From assembly GCA_025454955.1 (NCBI GenBank), contig JALONL010000009.1:106411-170410 (forward strand): 64,000 nt of DNA. The letters run 5' to 3'. The number at the start of each line of letters is the position of its first letter. Position 1 is the stretch's first letter. The stretch is from Bacteroidia bacterium. GTDB taxonomy: Bacteria; Bacteroidota; Bacteroidia; Palsa-965. A program made the position numbers and the translations under genes. Shown here in pieces: positions 47,017-57,635 of the stretch. The notes beneath the pieces were generated by a model. It was not told the origin of the DNA, made no database searches, and saw only the letters and a list, made by a program, of their open reading frames with translations.

Positions 47017-50000
47017 ATGAGCATCACCGTTGGAAAATATACGTTCAGTTCATGGCTGCGCAAAGGCATTGCTGCCAAAATAAATCAAACCGACAATCTC
47101 GGATCGGGCTCTGCCACAGTGGCCGAACGTGCCACGGTACCTATTGATGTGGTGCTCAACACCACCAATATTCACAAAGATTTCCTGCTGCTCGGCCCGG
47201 GCGATGTGATTGGAATTAATCCAAACATGATTGTGCGCACCGAGCCGATACACTGGATTACCAACTTCGAGCCAAACTACCTTGCCTTCATTGAGTTTTA
47301 CGACGAAGACTTTATCTGGCGTTATACACCCGCCAAGGCAAACGGCGATAAACTTCGTCCCTGGCTGGCGCTCTTTGTGCTCGAACAGGCCAACAACCCC
47401 GACGATAGCGAGTTTGAAGTGAAGGAAAAAAAACTTCCTCTGCCCACAGTTACCGTAAAAAACGCCGCCGCACTTCCGCCCAACGACCAGTACTGGGCAT
47501 GGGGCCATGTGCATACCAACGAAGGATATGCCAACCCCGATGAGTTTGAAGAATTTCTGCTTTCGCTGAACAACATCAACGAACCCAATGCCGACAAAAT
47601 TATTTGCCGGCTCATGAGTCCGCGAAAACTCAAGCCCAACAAAGCCTACCGCGCATTTGTGGTGCCCGCATTTGAAACCGGCAGACTGGCCGGGCTCGGT
47701 GCCGACACTTCCACCACCGATTCGCAGCAGCCATCCTGGACAAACACATCGGCAGGTGTGGAATTTCCGTTTTACCACGAATGGTTTTTCCGCACCGGCG
47801 AAAACGAAGATTTTGAATCGCTGGTAAAACTGCTTGAACCAAGGCCTGTGGACAAACGCGTGGGCATACGCGACATGGACGGTAAAAAACCCGGATTCGG
47901 CACCACCACCGGCACCGACATCGGGCAAATACTTCCGGCCGATCTCGATCAGTGGGTAATTGGTTTGGAAGGCGCGCTCAAATCGCCGCAAACAAAATCG
48001 AAACCCGAAACTATTAATACCAATAAACCCTTTTTCCAGCAACTCGAAGACGTTCTCAATTTCCCCGAAAAGCTGCGACTGGCCAACGACGGAAGCACAG
48101 ACCCTGTGGTATGCCCGCCCATATACGGCTCAAACCATGCCATTAAATACCTGGTAAGCAAAAGCGGCACCGGCTGGCTCAATCAGCTCAACCGCGATCC
48201 CCGCAACCGTGTACCATCGGGATTTGGCACACGAGTAATTCAGAAAGGTCAGGAAGATTATGTGGCCCGGTCGTGGGAGCAGGTAAAGAAAATTTTAGAG
48301 GCCAACCGGCGCATCAGACTCGCAGCCATGCTCATGCAGGCCATGCAGAAGATGCACAATAAATTCACCCAAAAACTGAATGCGGCCGAAATCATCAGCG
48401 TGTTTTCGCCGGTGATGCGTAAGGTAAAAGGATCGCCCACCACCTTACACTATCAGATCGAAGAAAGCAACCTCACCGGTGCCGTTACCAATGCCGCATT
48501 CCGGCGTATGCTGCGCCCGCGTGGGCCGGCCGCAAGACGAATCAAACGCGTGGCCCCCGGTTATTCGCACACACAACTTATTGAAGACATAAACAGCGGA
48601 AAAATAAGCGCCGCTGCACCCAAACAAACTCCCGGCGATATTATTACCGATCGCAACACCGGCGAAAAAATTGCGCCTTTAGAAACCAGTAAAAAATCAT
48701 TTTTCTCGCGTTTCGGAATAATTCTTCTGCTGCTCATTCTTGTGCTGCTGCTCATTACCGGCATACTCATCAATACACTTGTGGTGTGGCTGATGTGTGC
48801 AGTGGCGGCCGTGGCCGCAGTGGTTATTTATTCTTTCCTGCGAAACAACAACAACACACCTGAAGTTGCGCCACTCTCGCAGCAAATTACCGCCCCATCC
48901 CTTCTTGCCGAAACCATTGAGCAAACCCCTCCCCGCCCCGGTTTCAGCCTCACCATGTACAATTCAGTAACCACACCTGTGGCCGGTGCAGGCACATCAA
49001 TAATTCAAACAGAAATACGCTCGTCGGCTTCCTCACAGGCCATTCGCCTTACCGAAACCAAACTTTACACACCCGCTGCCGGCAACAATGGGGAAAGCCT
49101 CGAAGCAGCCAATTTCAGAAAAGCGGCACTGAGTCTCAACAAACGGCTTATGATTGAGCCGCAGGAAAAAAAGCGGCAACCGTTTAACCTGATCAATGCC
49201 CGCGAAAAACTGGAATACGCACTCTCGCCACTCAATGCCTATCCGCGCATGGTGGCATCGCAGGTGAATTTTACGTTTAATCCGGGCTGGCTGCTCATCC
49301 CCGAAAATCTGGTACCCGCAATGGCTTATCCTGATTTTGACGATCCGATGTACGAAAAGCTCCGCGATATTTCTACCGAACTTTTCCTGCCCAATCTCAA
49401 CCTTATTCCACCCAACACCATTTCATTGCTCATTACCAATCCCGAGTTTATAGAATCGTACATGGTTGGATTGAATCATGAAATGGGCCGCGAACTGCTG
49501 TGGAGAGAATATCCAACCGATCAGCGCGGAAGCTATTTCAGGCAATTCTGGAATGTGAAAGGAATAATTGCCGAAGACACCGGACTTACTCCCGAAGAAC
49601 TCAGCGAACGCTACAAAGACATTACACCGATGGATAAATGGTATTCCACATCGGCGCTGGGCACACACCGCAATCCGCAACGTCCGCCCGGAAAACAGGT
49701 GGTGCTCGTAGTGCGCGGCGAACTGCTGAAGAAATATCCCAACACCATTATTTATGCGCAGAAAGCACATATAGCCCGGAAAAACGACGGCACACCCGAT
49801 CCCACCAAAGACCCGGTGGTAAAAGAAGTGCAGACCGAAGCAGAAATGAAAACCGAAATCAAGTTCCCCATTTTCAGGGCAGAAATTGATCCCGATATCC
49901 GCTTCTTTGGTTTTGATATGAATATCGATCAGGTAAAAGGCGACAGCAACCCGCAAAACGCCACCGACGACTGGGGCTGGTATTTCATTATCCAGCAAAT

Positions 50001-50280
50001 GCCCGGCGAGCCGCGCTTTGGAATGGATGTGAAATATGATCCCGACGAAGATCCTTCTACTCCGGTTACGTGGGATGATCTTTCGTGGGAAAGTTTCAGC
50101 GCGCCGCAGGAGTTTATCAATACCGGCGTGCGTCCGAAAGACCAGTTCTGGAATTTACTCTCTGCCGATCTGAAAGCACAATGGGGAAGGCATTCGGCCG
50201 ATATGGCTGCACTTACTTTTCAGAAACCGGTCATGATTGCCGTTCATGCCAAAGAAATGCTCGAAAACATTAATGCCTGA
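47017..50280 (+). CDS. Giant protein 2, 1087 aa, with two central membrane helices
   Basis: Unknown family. The N-terminal half has motifs LLGPGDVIGINPNMIVRTEP (~58-77), FEPNYLAFIEFYDEDFIWRY (~84-103) and LRPWLALFVLEQ (~113-124), which I recall from large uncharacterised proteins of other phyla; that memory needs a search. Two adjacent transmembrane helices lie at ~565-608 (ILLLLILVLLLITGIL, VVWLMCAVAAVAAVVIY), splitting two soluble domains that would face the same side. Thus the protein is probably the membrane anchor of the system. The C-terminal half contains QVNFTFNPGWLLIPENLVPA and DWGWYFIIQQMPGEPRFGMD. Confidence 0.65.
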   Translation: MSITVGKYTFSSWLRKGIAAKINQTDNLGSGSATVAERATVPIDVVLNTTNIHKDFLLLGPGDVIGINPNMIVRTEPIHWITNFEPNYLAFIEFYDEDFIWRYTPAKANGDKLRPWLALFVLEQANNPDDSEFEVKEKKLPLPTVTVKNAAALPPNDQYWAWGHVHTNEGYANPDEFEEFLLSLNNINEPNADKIICRLMSPRKLKPNKAYRAFVVPAFETGRLAGLGADTSTTDSQQPSWTNTSAGVEFPFYHEWFFRTGENEDFESLVKLLEPRPVDKRVGIRDMDGKKPGFGTTTGTDIGQILPADLDQWVIGLEGALKSPQTKSKPETINTNKPFFQQLEDVLNFPEKLRLANDGSTDPVVCPPIYGSNHAIKYLVSKSGTGWLNQLNRDPRNRVPSGFGTRVIQKGQEDYVARSWEQVKKILEANRRIRLAAMLMQAMQKMHNKFTQKLNAAEIISVFSPVMRKVKGSPTTLHYQIEESNLTGAVTNAAFRRMLRPRGPAARRIKRVAPGYSHTQLIEDINSGKISAAAPKQTPGDIITDRNTGEKIAPLETSKKSFFSRFGIILLLLILVLLLITGILINTLVVWLMCAVAAVAAVVIYSFLRNNNNTPEVAPLSQQITAPSLLAETIEQTPPRPGFSLTMYNSVTTPVAGAGTSIIQTEIRSSASSQAIRLTETKLYTPAAGNNGESLEAANFRKAALSLNKRLMIEPQEKKRQPFNLINAREKLEYALSPLNAYPRMVASQVNFTFNPGWLLIPENLVPAMAYPDFDDPMYEKLRDISTELFLPNLNLIPPNTISLLITNPEFIESYMVGLNHEMGRELLWREYPTDQRGSYFRQFWNVKGIIAEDTGLTPEELSERYKDITPMDKWYSTSALGTHRNPQRPPGKQVVLVVRGELLKKYPNTIIYAQKAHIARKNDGTPDPTKDPVVKEVQTEAEMKTEIKFPIFRAEIDPDIRFFGFDMNIDQVKGDSNPQNATDDWGWYFIIQQMPGEPRFGMDVKYDPDEDPSTPVTWDDLSWESFSAPQEFINTGVRPKDQFWNLLSADLKAQWGRHSADMAALTFQKPVMIAVHAKEMLENINA

Positions 50281-50294
50281 ATTAAACTTCTGCC

Positions 50295-53200
50295 ATGAGT
50301 GAATATGCAAATACATTAGCCTCGCTGCGTAAAGCAAGAACAGCGCGCGATGAGGCTTCCACAGCCTTGTATGCCGTACAACTCAAAAAGTTGTGGCTCG
50401 AACGCAAACAGCGAAAAGCCGAAGCCGGTGAAGTGGAAGAAGATGCTGCGCTTCAGAAAAGCATTGATGCCCTGCGAAATAACCTGCAGCAGGCCGAAAA
50501 AGAACTTGCCGAAACCGACGCCCAAATAAAACGCTTGCAGGCCACGCTCGAAAATTGCAACCGCAATGCACAACTCATCAAAGAACTTCTGGCCGAACAA
50601 TCTGCGCTCAAAAAACGCCTCGAAGAAATAAACCACACATTGGAAAACGGGCAAAACAGCCCCGGCCTGCGCAAAAAACTTGAAGAGGCAAAACGAACCA
50701 TTGAAGCACAGCTTGCAGCCATTCCCGAAAGGCTTCCTGCGCTTGAAGCGGTGGCCAACAATTGCAGGCATGAGCAGCAGTCAGTACAACAGCAACTCGA
50801 TGCACTGAATGCACAGCTTGGCAACCGGCAGGAAAACGTAAACCATATACGCCAGCAGCTTGAACAGGAAACCGCACGGATAACACGCAAGCCCGATCAG
50901 CAGCACGAAGTGGAAGCGGCAAAGCATGAACTGAAAGAAGCTGTGTCGAGGCTGCGGGTAAATGAAAGCCGTGTAAACGACCTGCTCAATACCTTGTTTC
51001 TCGGTAAAACACCCATGCAGCTTATCGAAGAGTGGGACGATTCGCTGCCTGTGCTGCTGCTTCCGCTGAGGGTGGAAATACGTTTTCGCAGCCGCGAACT
51101 CTGGGTGCGCGTGTTTCCCGATGAAATTGCAGTTAACACACACGAGAAAAATCTTACCGATACCGAAAGCGAACACGGCCGCGCCTACTGGAAAGCCCTC
51201 TTTGAAGCAACCACCGAAACAGCCCGCAAAGAAGCCTGGCGCATAATGGCCGACCGTTTTGGCACCAACCGCAGTGCCTGGGTGGCACAGCAAACCAAAC
51301 CCCAGAACTGGAATTCGCAACCGGCTCCGGCAAGCAGCAATGAACTTATTTTTGCCGAACAAAAACTCATAAAACCCGATAGCTGGACACAGGCCCCACA
51401 CACCCGCGTAATGCCCGACAGACTGGTGCTGATGGTGTTCCGCAACGGTGTTCAGGTGCATAGCAAAACCGGAAACCAGATCAGCGATCATGTGGTGCTC
51501 GGTCCGGCTCCGCTTTCAACCAACGAAAATCCGGCCGTAACACGCGATGCCGAAAACCGTCTCGACTTTGGCAACGACCTCAAATGGCTGCACGATTTTG
51601 ATACGGCTGTGCAGCAGGGTCTGGGTTTTAAACTCCCCATTTCTGACGAAGATGCCGAGCGTGGATTCGACCAGCTTCTGGTGCTGGGTGTAAAACATTC
51701 GATGGACGAAAACGATACGCCCGGACTCATTGAAGAATTATTACACAACCATCACTACTCCCGCAAAGGCCTTTCGCTGGTGCCGCAGGGAGCCGCCACA
51801 AACAACACCGATGGCGACGATTCGGGCTTCGACAGTAACGACTTCCTTTTCGAAAAAGGATATTTCAACGAAACCGGCCAGCCCAATTTTACACCCGAAA
51901 CCGATGTGCTGAAAATGAGCGACGGGCAGCGGCTCTGCGACTATCTGGGCTTACCTTACTCTACACTACAATACGTATCGGGAAGTGGCAACACCGATAC
52001 AGCCGAAGCCCTGACCATGAACCGCGCACTGTATGCCGGAACCATTGGCTACTACCTCAACAGCATGCTCAACGAAGTTATGAGCGACGCACAGGAAGCC
52101 AAAGTGCGCGAAATGTTCTGCAACCACGTTACCGGTCGCGGGCCCATGCCTGCATTGCGTGTGGGCAAACAACCCTACGGCATTCTGCTCACCAGCGATT
52201 TCGACAACTGGACATGGCCGCACACACGCAAAAGCAATCCTCACGATTTGTTTGCCGTGCAGGTGTATGAACTGCTCAAAAAGTTTTCCGCTTTCTGGAA
52301 ACTGCTTCGCCCGCAACTGGCACACATCAGCAAAGCCGGCAATCCGGGCGAAAATCTTATGAGTGTGCTGGGCCTGCACCCTTCGTCGGTGCAGTTTCAC
52401 CAGCGGGTGGGTTATAGTTTCGACTATCTGAAAAATCTCGACGATTTCAGTTTCGGCGGCGAGTATATGCTTGATGTGATTATGATGGCCTTTGAGCAAA
52501 GCAATGCCCGAAACTTTCTGCGAAACCTCGGCTACGATGATACACGCCCAAACGGCACACTCAAACCCGTGCCGCACCTGTTGCAGTTAATTTTCCGCCA
52601 CTATCACACCCGGCTCGATCCGAAACAACTCATTGATTCCAATCCGTTTTCCGAAACCGAACTGATTGCACCCTACGACAGAGCCCGTGATGTAAATTAC
52701 ATCGACTGGCTGGTTGAAAACGCCGGAGATACCGACAAACTCGAATCGCGAAATTTTGGCACCCGGCAAAAAGCGCCCGATACATTATTGTTTATGCTGC
52801 TGCATCATGCCCTGCTGCACGAAGCCAAATACAGCATACGCCGCCTGCTCATGCGCAACAACATAAGTGCCGACGAACTCATCCGCTCGCGCACATTCCT
52901 CAACATGAGCGCATCGCCCGACCTTTCGCCCTGGGAAGTGTTCAGGGCGCCTGCCGCCACGGTTATTCAGGGCGAGCTTTCGTCAAAACCCCTGCTGGAA
53001 TTTATTCAGGAACCACAGTTTACCTCCGGAATAAACTGGGAAGTGGCGAGGAGTTTTACCGAAACGGTAGATGCCATGCGCATACTCAGGAACCTGCCCA
53101 CCGCCCGCCTCGAAAGGGCGCTTACCGAACATATCGACCTGCTCACCTACCGCATTGATGCCTGGCAAACCGGATTGTTTGATATGCGTTTGCAAAAACA

Positions 53201-55637
53201 ACGCAGCGAAAAAGGCAAAAGCGGAATTTATGCGGGAGCTTACGGCTACCTCGAAAACGTAAAGCCCGACAGTGTTTCGCGGGTAAAAATTCCCGAATCG
53301 GTTTTGCCTGAGGCGCTTCGTGAAAATAAAAACAATCTCTATCAGGTGCCCGAAGGCGGTGGTTATGCGCATACGCCAAGCCTTAACCACGCCGCCGCCG
53401 CCGCCCTGCTGCGAAACGGTTACCTTACACATGCCAGTGCGGCCGAACGCGAAAAACTTTCCATTAATCTTTCGAGCGAAAGAGTACGCCGTGCATTGGT
53501 GCTGCTCGAAGGAATACGCAACGGCCAAACACTCGAAGCCCTGCTGGGCTATCAGTTTGAACGCGGCATGCACGACTGGACCACCCGAAGCAATAATCCT
53601 GTTTTTCTTAATCAGCTTAAACCCTATTTCCGCAAGGCATTCCCGATTAAACGCACCAAAGTGCCGCGCAGGGGAATTGTGGAACCGGAAGAAGTAATTA
53701 ATGATTTCTCCGTGGTAAACGGTATATCAATAATTAATGCACCCGATTCATTTCCGGCCGGTGTGCCCGATCTTCCACCGTTGGATGCGGCACAAACTGC
53801 GGCACTGAAAGCCGAGAAAAACAACATCGAAAATTCGCTGGATGCACTGCACGATCTTTTGCTTTCGGAAAGCGCCTACCAGCTTGCGCTGGGCAATTTC
53901 GACCGTGCTGCGGCAGTAATGCAGGCCGTATCGGGCGCACAAATGCCACCCGAAATTGATGTGATACGCAGTACACACGGCAGCGACCTGAGTTTTACCC
54001 AGCGCGTGGTGCTGCACACCGATACGCTTCCCGGCAGCAATCCCTGGCCGGCAATAAATTACACGTTACGCGCCGCCACCGAACCGGGCATTAACCGCTG
54101 GATTGCTTCGCTGCTGGGAAATCCCGATACGATAAGCTGCATGGTACGCGCCGTAAACGATAAAGGCGAAACACTGCTTGATGAAACAGCCGCACCGGTA
54201 GAAGGTGCAGTATCGCTGGCCGACCTTAATATTCAGGCCACAGACTTTGTACACATTATCCGCAGCCGTGCCGAAAGTGCCGCATTCTCCGAACTCGAAA
54301 GCCGTATCCGTTTTGCTTTTGCACGAAGAAAAAATCTGGATGAAAATATTGTAACCGAAATTACTTTCACCAAAAGCGGAAGCAGCAACAGCAGTGTAAG
54401 AAGTTTTGCCGAAATAATGCCTCTCGCCGACTACATCCGCCAGCTTATTTCAAAAGCCCGTCCAGCCACTGCCCGCGATTACATTACAGCGTCGAAAAAA
54501 GTGACCGATGCTCCTGCCAATCCGGGAATGATAGATGTGGATGAGCTACGCACCAGAGTACAGGCCCTGCTTCCGTTTTTCGATTCGCTCGCAACTTCGC
54601 TCGACACTGCACTCACCAATGCTTCGCTGCTAAAAAATGAAACGGCTCTCAACGCCCTGCGCGATGCGCTTGTGACCATTGCCGATGCCGGGCTTGTACA
54701 TGCCTGGCCAGCCAGCAGCAATGGCTACAGCGATGCCTTGCTGGAAGAACTCGTGGCACAAACAGAATCGGTGCAAACGCGCATTGCCGCGCTGAAAACT
54801 GAGTTTGAAACCAAAGCCCTTTCGGCTGCGGAACCCGGTAAAAGCATTCAGGCGCAGGCCGCCATTTACACCGAAATGGCACAACTGTTTTTGGGCGGCG
54901 AATATCGCATACTCACGCGCTTTACCCTGCTTAACTTTGAAGAAGCCGTGAAAGCCGATTCGTCGCGCACACAACTGCTGGCCTATTCCACAGGCACAAA
55001 ACAAATTCCGTTCCCGGCCGAAGAATGGCTGCATGGTCTGGCTCAGGTAAGGCCTGCATTGCACACGTTGCAGTTAATTTATACGCTTCATGAAAACCTG
55101 CTGGGCGGTGCAATTAATCTCAGCCCCGTTCAGCTTCCCTGGCGCGACAATGATTCGTGGTTGGGCTGCGAATTTCCGCCCGGCACAGCCATTGTTCACG
55201 ATACACTTTCGGTAATGCAAATTGAGCCGGGGCATTTCAATCCGGCCGGCATACTTTGCGGACTGGTTATTGACGAATGGACAGAGTCGATGCCGCGCCG
55301 AGAAGAAACCACCGGTATTGCATTTCATTTCAACCAACCGGACAGTGCGCCGCCGCAGGCATTGCTTTATACCCTTTCGCCGCAGCTTACCGGGCAGTGG
55401 AAATGGAACGGACTTGTTTCGTCGGTGCTCGACACCATGGAACGCGCCAAACTCCGCGCAATAGAGCCCGATCAGCTCGAAACGCGTGCAGGACTTAGTA
55501 CGCTGCTTCCCGCAGTGCTTTCGGAATTCAGCACCGGCAAGAGCACCATCTCGCTCGATCTTGCACTGATACTGCCCGAGATTCAGCAATTCTACGCCAA
55601 TACGGCCTTAATTAACTTCACTCAACCCGGAAACTGA
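50295..55637 (+). CDS. Giant protein 3, 1780 aa, with N-terminal coiled coil
   Basis: The largest protein in the window; family unknown. Residues ~15-225 form a long coiled coil (Glu, Leu, Gln, Ala and Lys rich; for example LRKKLEEAKRTIEAQLAAIP). The conserved body begins LLPLRVEIRF (~254-263), then ELWVRVFPDEIAVNTHEKNL. Later segments include GRGPMPALRVGKQPYGILLT, which looks strongly conserved, and IDWLVENAGDTDKL. No signal peptide or membrane segment is seen, and no catalytic motif is recognised. The gene lies 14 nt behind giant 2 and 1 nt before giant 4. A structural or scaffold role is likely from size and coiled coil, but unproven. Confidence 0.65.
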   Translation: MSEYANTLASLRKARTARDEASTALYAVQLKKLWLERKQRKAEAGEVEEDAALQKSIDALRNNLQQAEKELAETDAQIKRLQATLENCNRNAQLIKELLAEQSALKKRLEEINHTLENGQNSPGLRKKLEEAKRTIEAQLAAIPERLPALEAVANNCRHEQQSVQQQLDALNAQLGNRQENVNHIRQQLEQETARITRKPDQQHEVEAAKHELKEAVSRLRVNESRVNDLLNTLFLGKTPMQLIEEWDDSLPVLLLPLRVEIRFRSRELWVRVFPDEIAVNTHEKNLTDTESEHGRAYWKALFEATTETARKEAWRIMADRFGTNRSAWVAQQTKPQNWNSQPAPASSNELIFAEQKLIKPDSWTQAPHTRVMPDRLVLMVFRNGVQVHSKTGNQISDHVVLGPAPLSTNENPAVTRDAENRLDFGNDLKWLHDFDTAVQQGLGFKLPISDEDAERGFDQLLVLGVKHSMDENDTPGLIEELLHNHHYSRKGLSLVPQGAATNNTDGDDSGFDSNDFLFEKGYFNETGQPNFTPETDVLKMSDGQRLCDYLGLPYSTLQYVSGSGNTDTAEALTMNRALYAGTIGYYLNSMLNEVMSDAQEAKVREMFCNHVTGRGPMPALRVGKQPYGILLTSDFDNWTWPHTRKSNPHDLFAVQVYELLKKFSAFWKLLRPQLAHISKAGNPGENLMSVLGLHPSSVQFHQRVGYSFDYLKNLDDFSFGGEYMLDVIMMAFEQSNARNFLRNLGYDDTRPNGTLKPVPHLLQLIFRHYHTRLDPKQLIDSNPFSETELIAPYDRARDVNYIDWLVENAGDTDKLESRNFGTRQKAPDTLLFMLLHHALLHEAKYSIRRLLMRNNISADELIRSRTFLNMSASPDLSPWEVFRAPAATVIQGELSSKPLLEFIQEPQFTSGINWEVARSFTETVDAMRILRNLPTARLERALTEHIDLLTYRIDAWQTGLFDMRLQKQRSEKGKSGIYAGAYGYLENVKPDSVSRVKIPESVLPEALRENKNNLYQVPEGGGYAHTPSLNHAAAAALLRNGYLTHASAAEREKLSINLSSERVRRALVLLEGIRNGQTLEALLGYQFERGMHDWTTRSNNPVFLNQLKPYFRKAFPIKRTKVPRRGIVEPEEVINDFSVVNGISIINAPDSFPAGVPDLPPLDAAQTAALKAEKNNIENSLDALHDLLLSESAYQLALGNFDRAAAVMQAVSGAQMPPEIDVIRSTHGSDLSFTQRVVLHTDTLPGSNPWPAINYTLRAATEPGINRWIASLLGNPDTISCMVRAVNDKGETLLDETAAPVEGAVSLADLNIQATDFVHIIRSRAESAAFSELESRIRFAFARRKNLDENIVTEITFTKSGSSNSSVRSFAEIMPLADYIRQLISKARPATARDYITASKKVTDAPANPGMIDVDELRTRVQALLPFFDSLATSLDTALTNASLLKNETALNALRDALVTIADAGLVHAWPASSNGYSDALLEELVAQTESVQTRIAALKTEFETKALSAAEPGKSIQAQAAIYTEMAQLFLGGEYRILTRFTLLNFEEAVKADSSRTQLLAYSTGTKQIPFPAEEWLHGLAQVRPALHTLQLIYTLHENLLGGAINLSPVQLPWRDNDSWLGCEFPPGTAIVHDTLSVMQIEPGHFNPAGILCGLVIDEWTESMPRREETTGIAFHFNQPDSAPPQALLYTLSPQLTGQWKWNGLVSSVLDTMERAKLRAIEPDQLETRAGLSTLLPAVLSEFSTGKSTISLDLALILPEIQQFYANTALINFTQPGN

Positions 55638-55638
55638 T

Positions 55639-57402
55639 ATGGAACCGTTGCAATTACATCAGGTTTTCAGTGCCAATCCCCAACTGCTCAACTTCGTTTA
55701 TCGTGAGCCGCAGGTAATTGCCTACAATCGTCTGGAATCGAGGGCACGTACCGAAGATTTTACACGAAGTCTGCGGGCAGAAGTGCGCGATGCAATGTGG
55801 ATGCTGACCCGGCAATGGCAGATGGGCGAGTTTGAGGCCGAAGATGCAGGATCGGCAATAGATGCACGGCTGCTCACCCACGAAAACGCGGCCGACCGAT
55901 TCAGGATAAAAGGCGGAGACGGCCAGCTTTACACCAGTGAATTACCTTTGGAAACCATTGCCGAGCGCGAAAAAATTAAATTCTCGCTGGCCCTTCAGGT
56001 TCAGGTGGCCCAGTATTTTCTCAAACTGCATTCGTCCGCACTGCGCAGTAAATACGAACCGGCCTACCGGAAAGCATTTGGTTTGCCACTGGCCAACGAA
56101 GAAGCCTATCTCGGACAAACAGACGGAGCCAATTTGTATCAGGCCTTAAAGCGGCGCGGCATCGATGGCGAAAAATTGCTCAAAGCCATTGCCGATGGAA
56201 CTCTTCTTGCAAAAGCAGAAATTGAAACCGATGATACAGCACTGATTACTCAATACTGCCAACAGCTTGAGCAATGGTTTGCCCGGCAGTATTCGCAACC
56301 GGTAACCGGCACAGACAACGCATGGAATACGCAGAAACTGAGCTACGAATTAGACATTGCCGCACCACGGCAGGGCAAGGAACAGTATGTGCTTGAAGCC
56401 CGAAACTATAGCGAAGGACAGCTCGACTGGTATTCGTTTGATCTTGCCCCGCGCACCGAATCCATTGCCCTCAAACCCGAACCGGCACACCAGTTTAAAG
56501 ATCAGACCATTTCATTTCTTCCCACTGCCGCCGCTTTTAAGGGAATGCCCAATCCGCGTTTCTGGGAATTTGAAGACCGGCAGGTAAATTTTGGCAATCT
56601 CAATGCCACCACTACCGATCAGCTCATGCTGGTGTTTGCCGAACTTGGTTTGATATACGGCAACGACTGGTGCGTAATTCCCTACCCGATGCAGGTAAAC
56701 AGTTTATGCGAAATACGCGCATTGGTGGTAACCGATGTGTTCGGCGACCGTACAATGATTACGGCCTCCGGAGCCGGAGCCGATAAAGACTGGGAACGAT
56801 GGTGCATGTTTGGACTGAGCAACAGCGGTAATATGGGTAATTACAATCGCCTGTTTTTCCTTCCTGCGGCTTTATCGCAAACACTGGAAAGCGAGCCGGT
56901 GGAAAAATTAAATTTCATGCGCGATGAAATGACCAACATGATCTGGGCCATCGAAAAAACAATTCCCGATGCAACCGGAAAAGGAATAAACGGCGATGAA
57001 GCGGCCGACAAAACAGGCATTCTGCCTGAAGTCATACCCGGCTCCACCGCGCCCACCCGATACATTCTCGGAACTTCGGTTCCTGAAAACTGGATACCTT
57101 TTTTACCGGTTCATAAACCCGGTTCCGATCAGGAAATATATTTGCAGCGCGCAGCCATGCCCAAGTTGGGCTCGCCACCCAAAGAGGTGGTGAAGGCCAA
57201 AGGTGTATTGCTTAATGAAGTTCCATCGCCTTACTTCATCAACGAAGAAGAAATTCCTTATTCCGGAACCATCGTTACCCGCACCTGGCAGCGCACACGC
57301 TGGTACAACGGCGAAACATTAATCTGGATGGGACGCAAACGAACCACCGGACGGGGCGAAGGCAGCAGCAACCTCCGTTTCGATCAGATAGATGAAAAAT
57401 AG
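55639..57402 (+). CDS. Giant-operon protein 4, 587 aa
   Basis: The last gene of the operon, one base after the previous stop. The family is unknown. It has an early conserved motif MLTRQWQMGEFEAEDAGSAI (~55-74), which I recall from large uncharacterised operon proteins elsewhere, and a C-terminal half that ends in RTWQRTRWYNGETLIWMGRK. No signal peptide, membrane helix or enzyme motif is recognised. No strong terminator follows within the next 230 bases. Confidence 0.65.
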   Translation: MEPLQLHQVFSANPQLLNFVYREPQVIAYNRLESRARTEDFTRSLRAEVRDAMWMLTRQWQMGEFEAEDAGSAIDARLLTHENAADRFRIKGGDGQLYTSELPLETIAEREKIKFSLALQVQVAQYFLKLHSSALRSKYEPAYRKAFGLPLANEEAYLGQTDGANLYQALKRRGIDGEKLLKAIADGTLLAKAEIETDDTALITQYCQQLEQWFARQYSQPVTGTDNAWNTQKLSYELDIAAPRQGKEQYVLEARNYSEGQLDWYSFDLAPRTESIALKPEPAHQFKDQTISFLPTAAAFKGMPNPRFWEFEDRQVNFGNLNATTTDQLMLVFAELGLIYGNDWCVIPYPMQVNSLCEIRALVVTDVFGDRTMITASGAGADKDWERWCMFGLSNSGNMGNYNRLFFLPAALSQTLESEPVEKLNFMRDEMTNMIWAIEKTIPDATGKGINGDEAADKTGILPEVIPGSTAPTRYILGTSVPENWIPFLPVHKPGSDQEIYLQRAAMPKLGSPPKEVVKAKGVLLNEVPSPYFINEEEIPYSGTIVTRTWQRTRWYNGETLIWMGRKRTTGRGEGSSNLRFDQIDEK

Positions 57403-57635
57403 ATTGACGCAGCAGTTCTATTGTACAACTCTTTGTACACATTAATATATGGAGATGGCAATGCGTTTTCGTTTTCTCTCTTTTTCAAAACTGTGACGAG
57501 TTGCGTCACGAGCTAAACGTGACACATTACCGGGCATTGTACCTGCTGGAATACCCGCGTACACGGGAAATTGTACATGATGCTCACTGCCGGAAACATA
57601 CCGGGCATTGACACCATATTGTTACATTTGCGCCA
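57403..57635 (+). promoter_or_regulatory. Control region of the HipA-like gene
   Basis: The gap holds repeated elements: TTGTACA at 57421-57427, 57433-57439 and 57571-57577; the palindrome GTGACG-AGTTG-CGTCAC (57493-57509); ACCGGGCATTG at 57529-57539 and 57600-57610. An exact -7 box TACATTTG (57623-57630) ends 5 nt before the ATG at 57636, so the mRNA is probably leaderless. These repeats may be regulator sites; none is tied to a known regulator. Confidence 0.55.

Noticed and set aside
35005..57402. Type VI secretion or contractile injection gene cluster
   Set aside because: No sheath, tube, spike, baseplate or AAA+ ATPase genes are recognisable among the ten genes.
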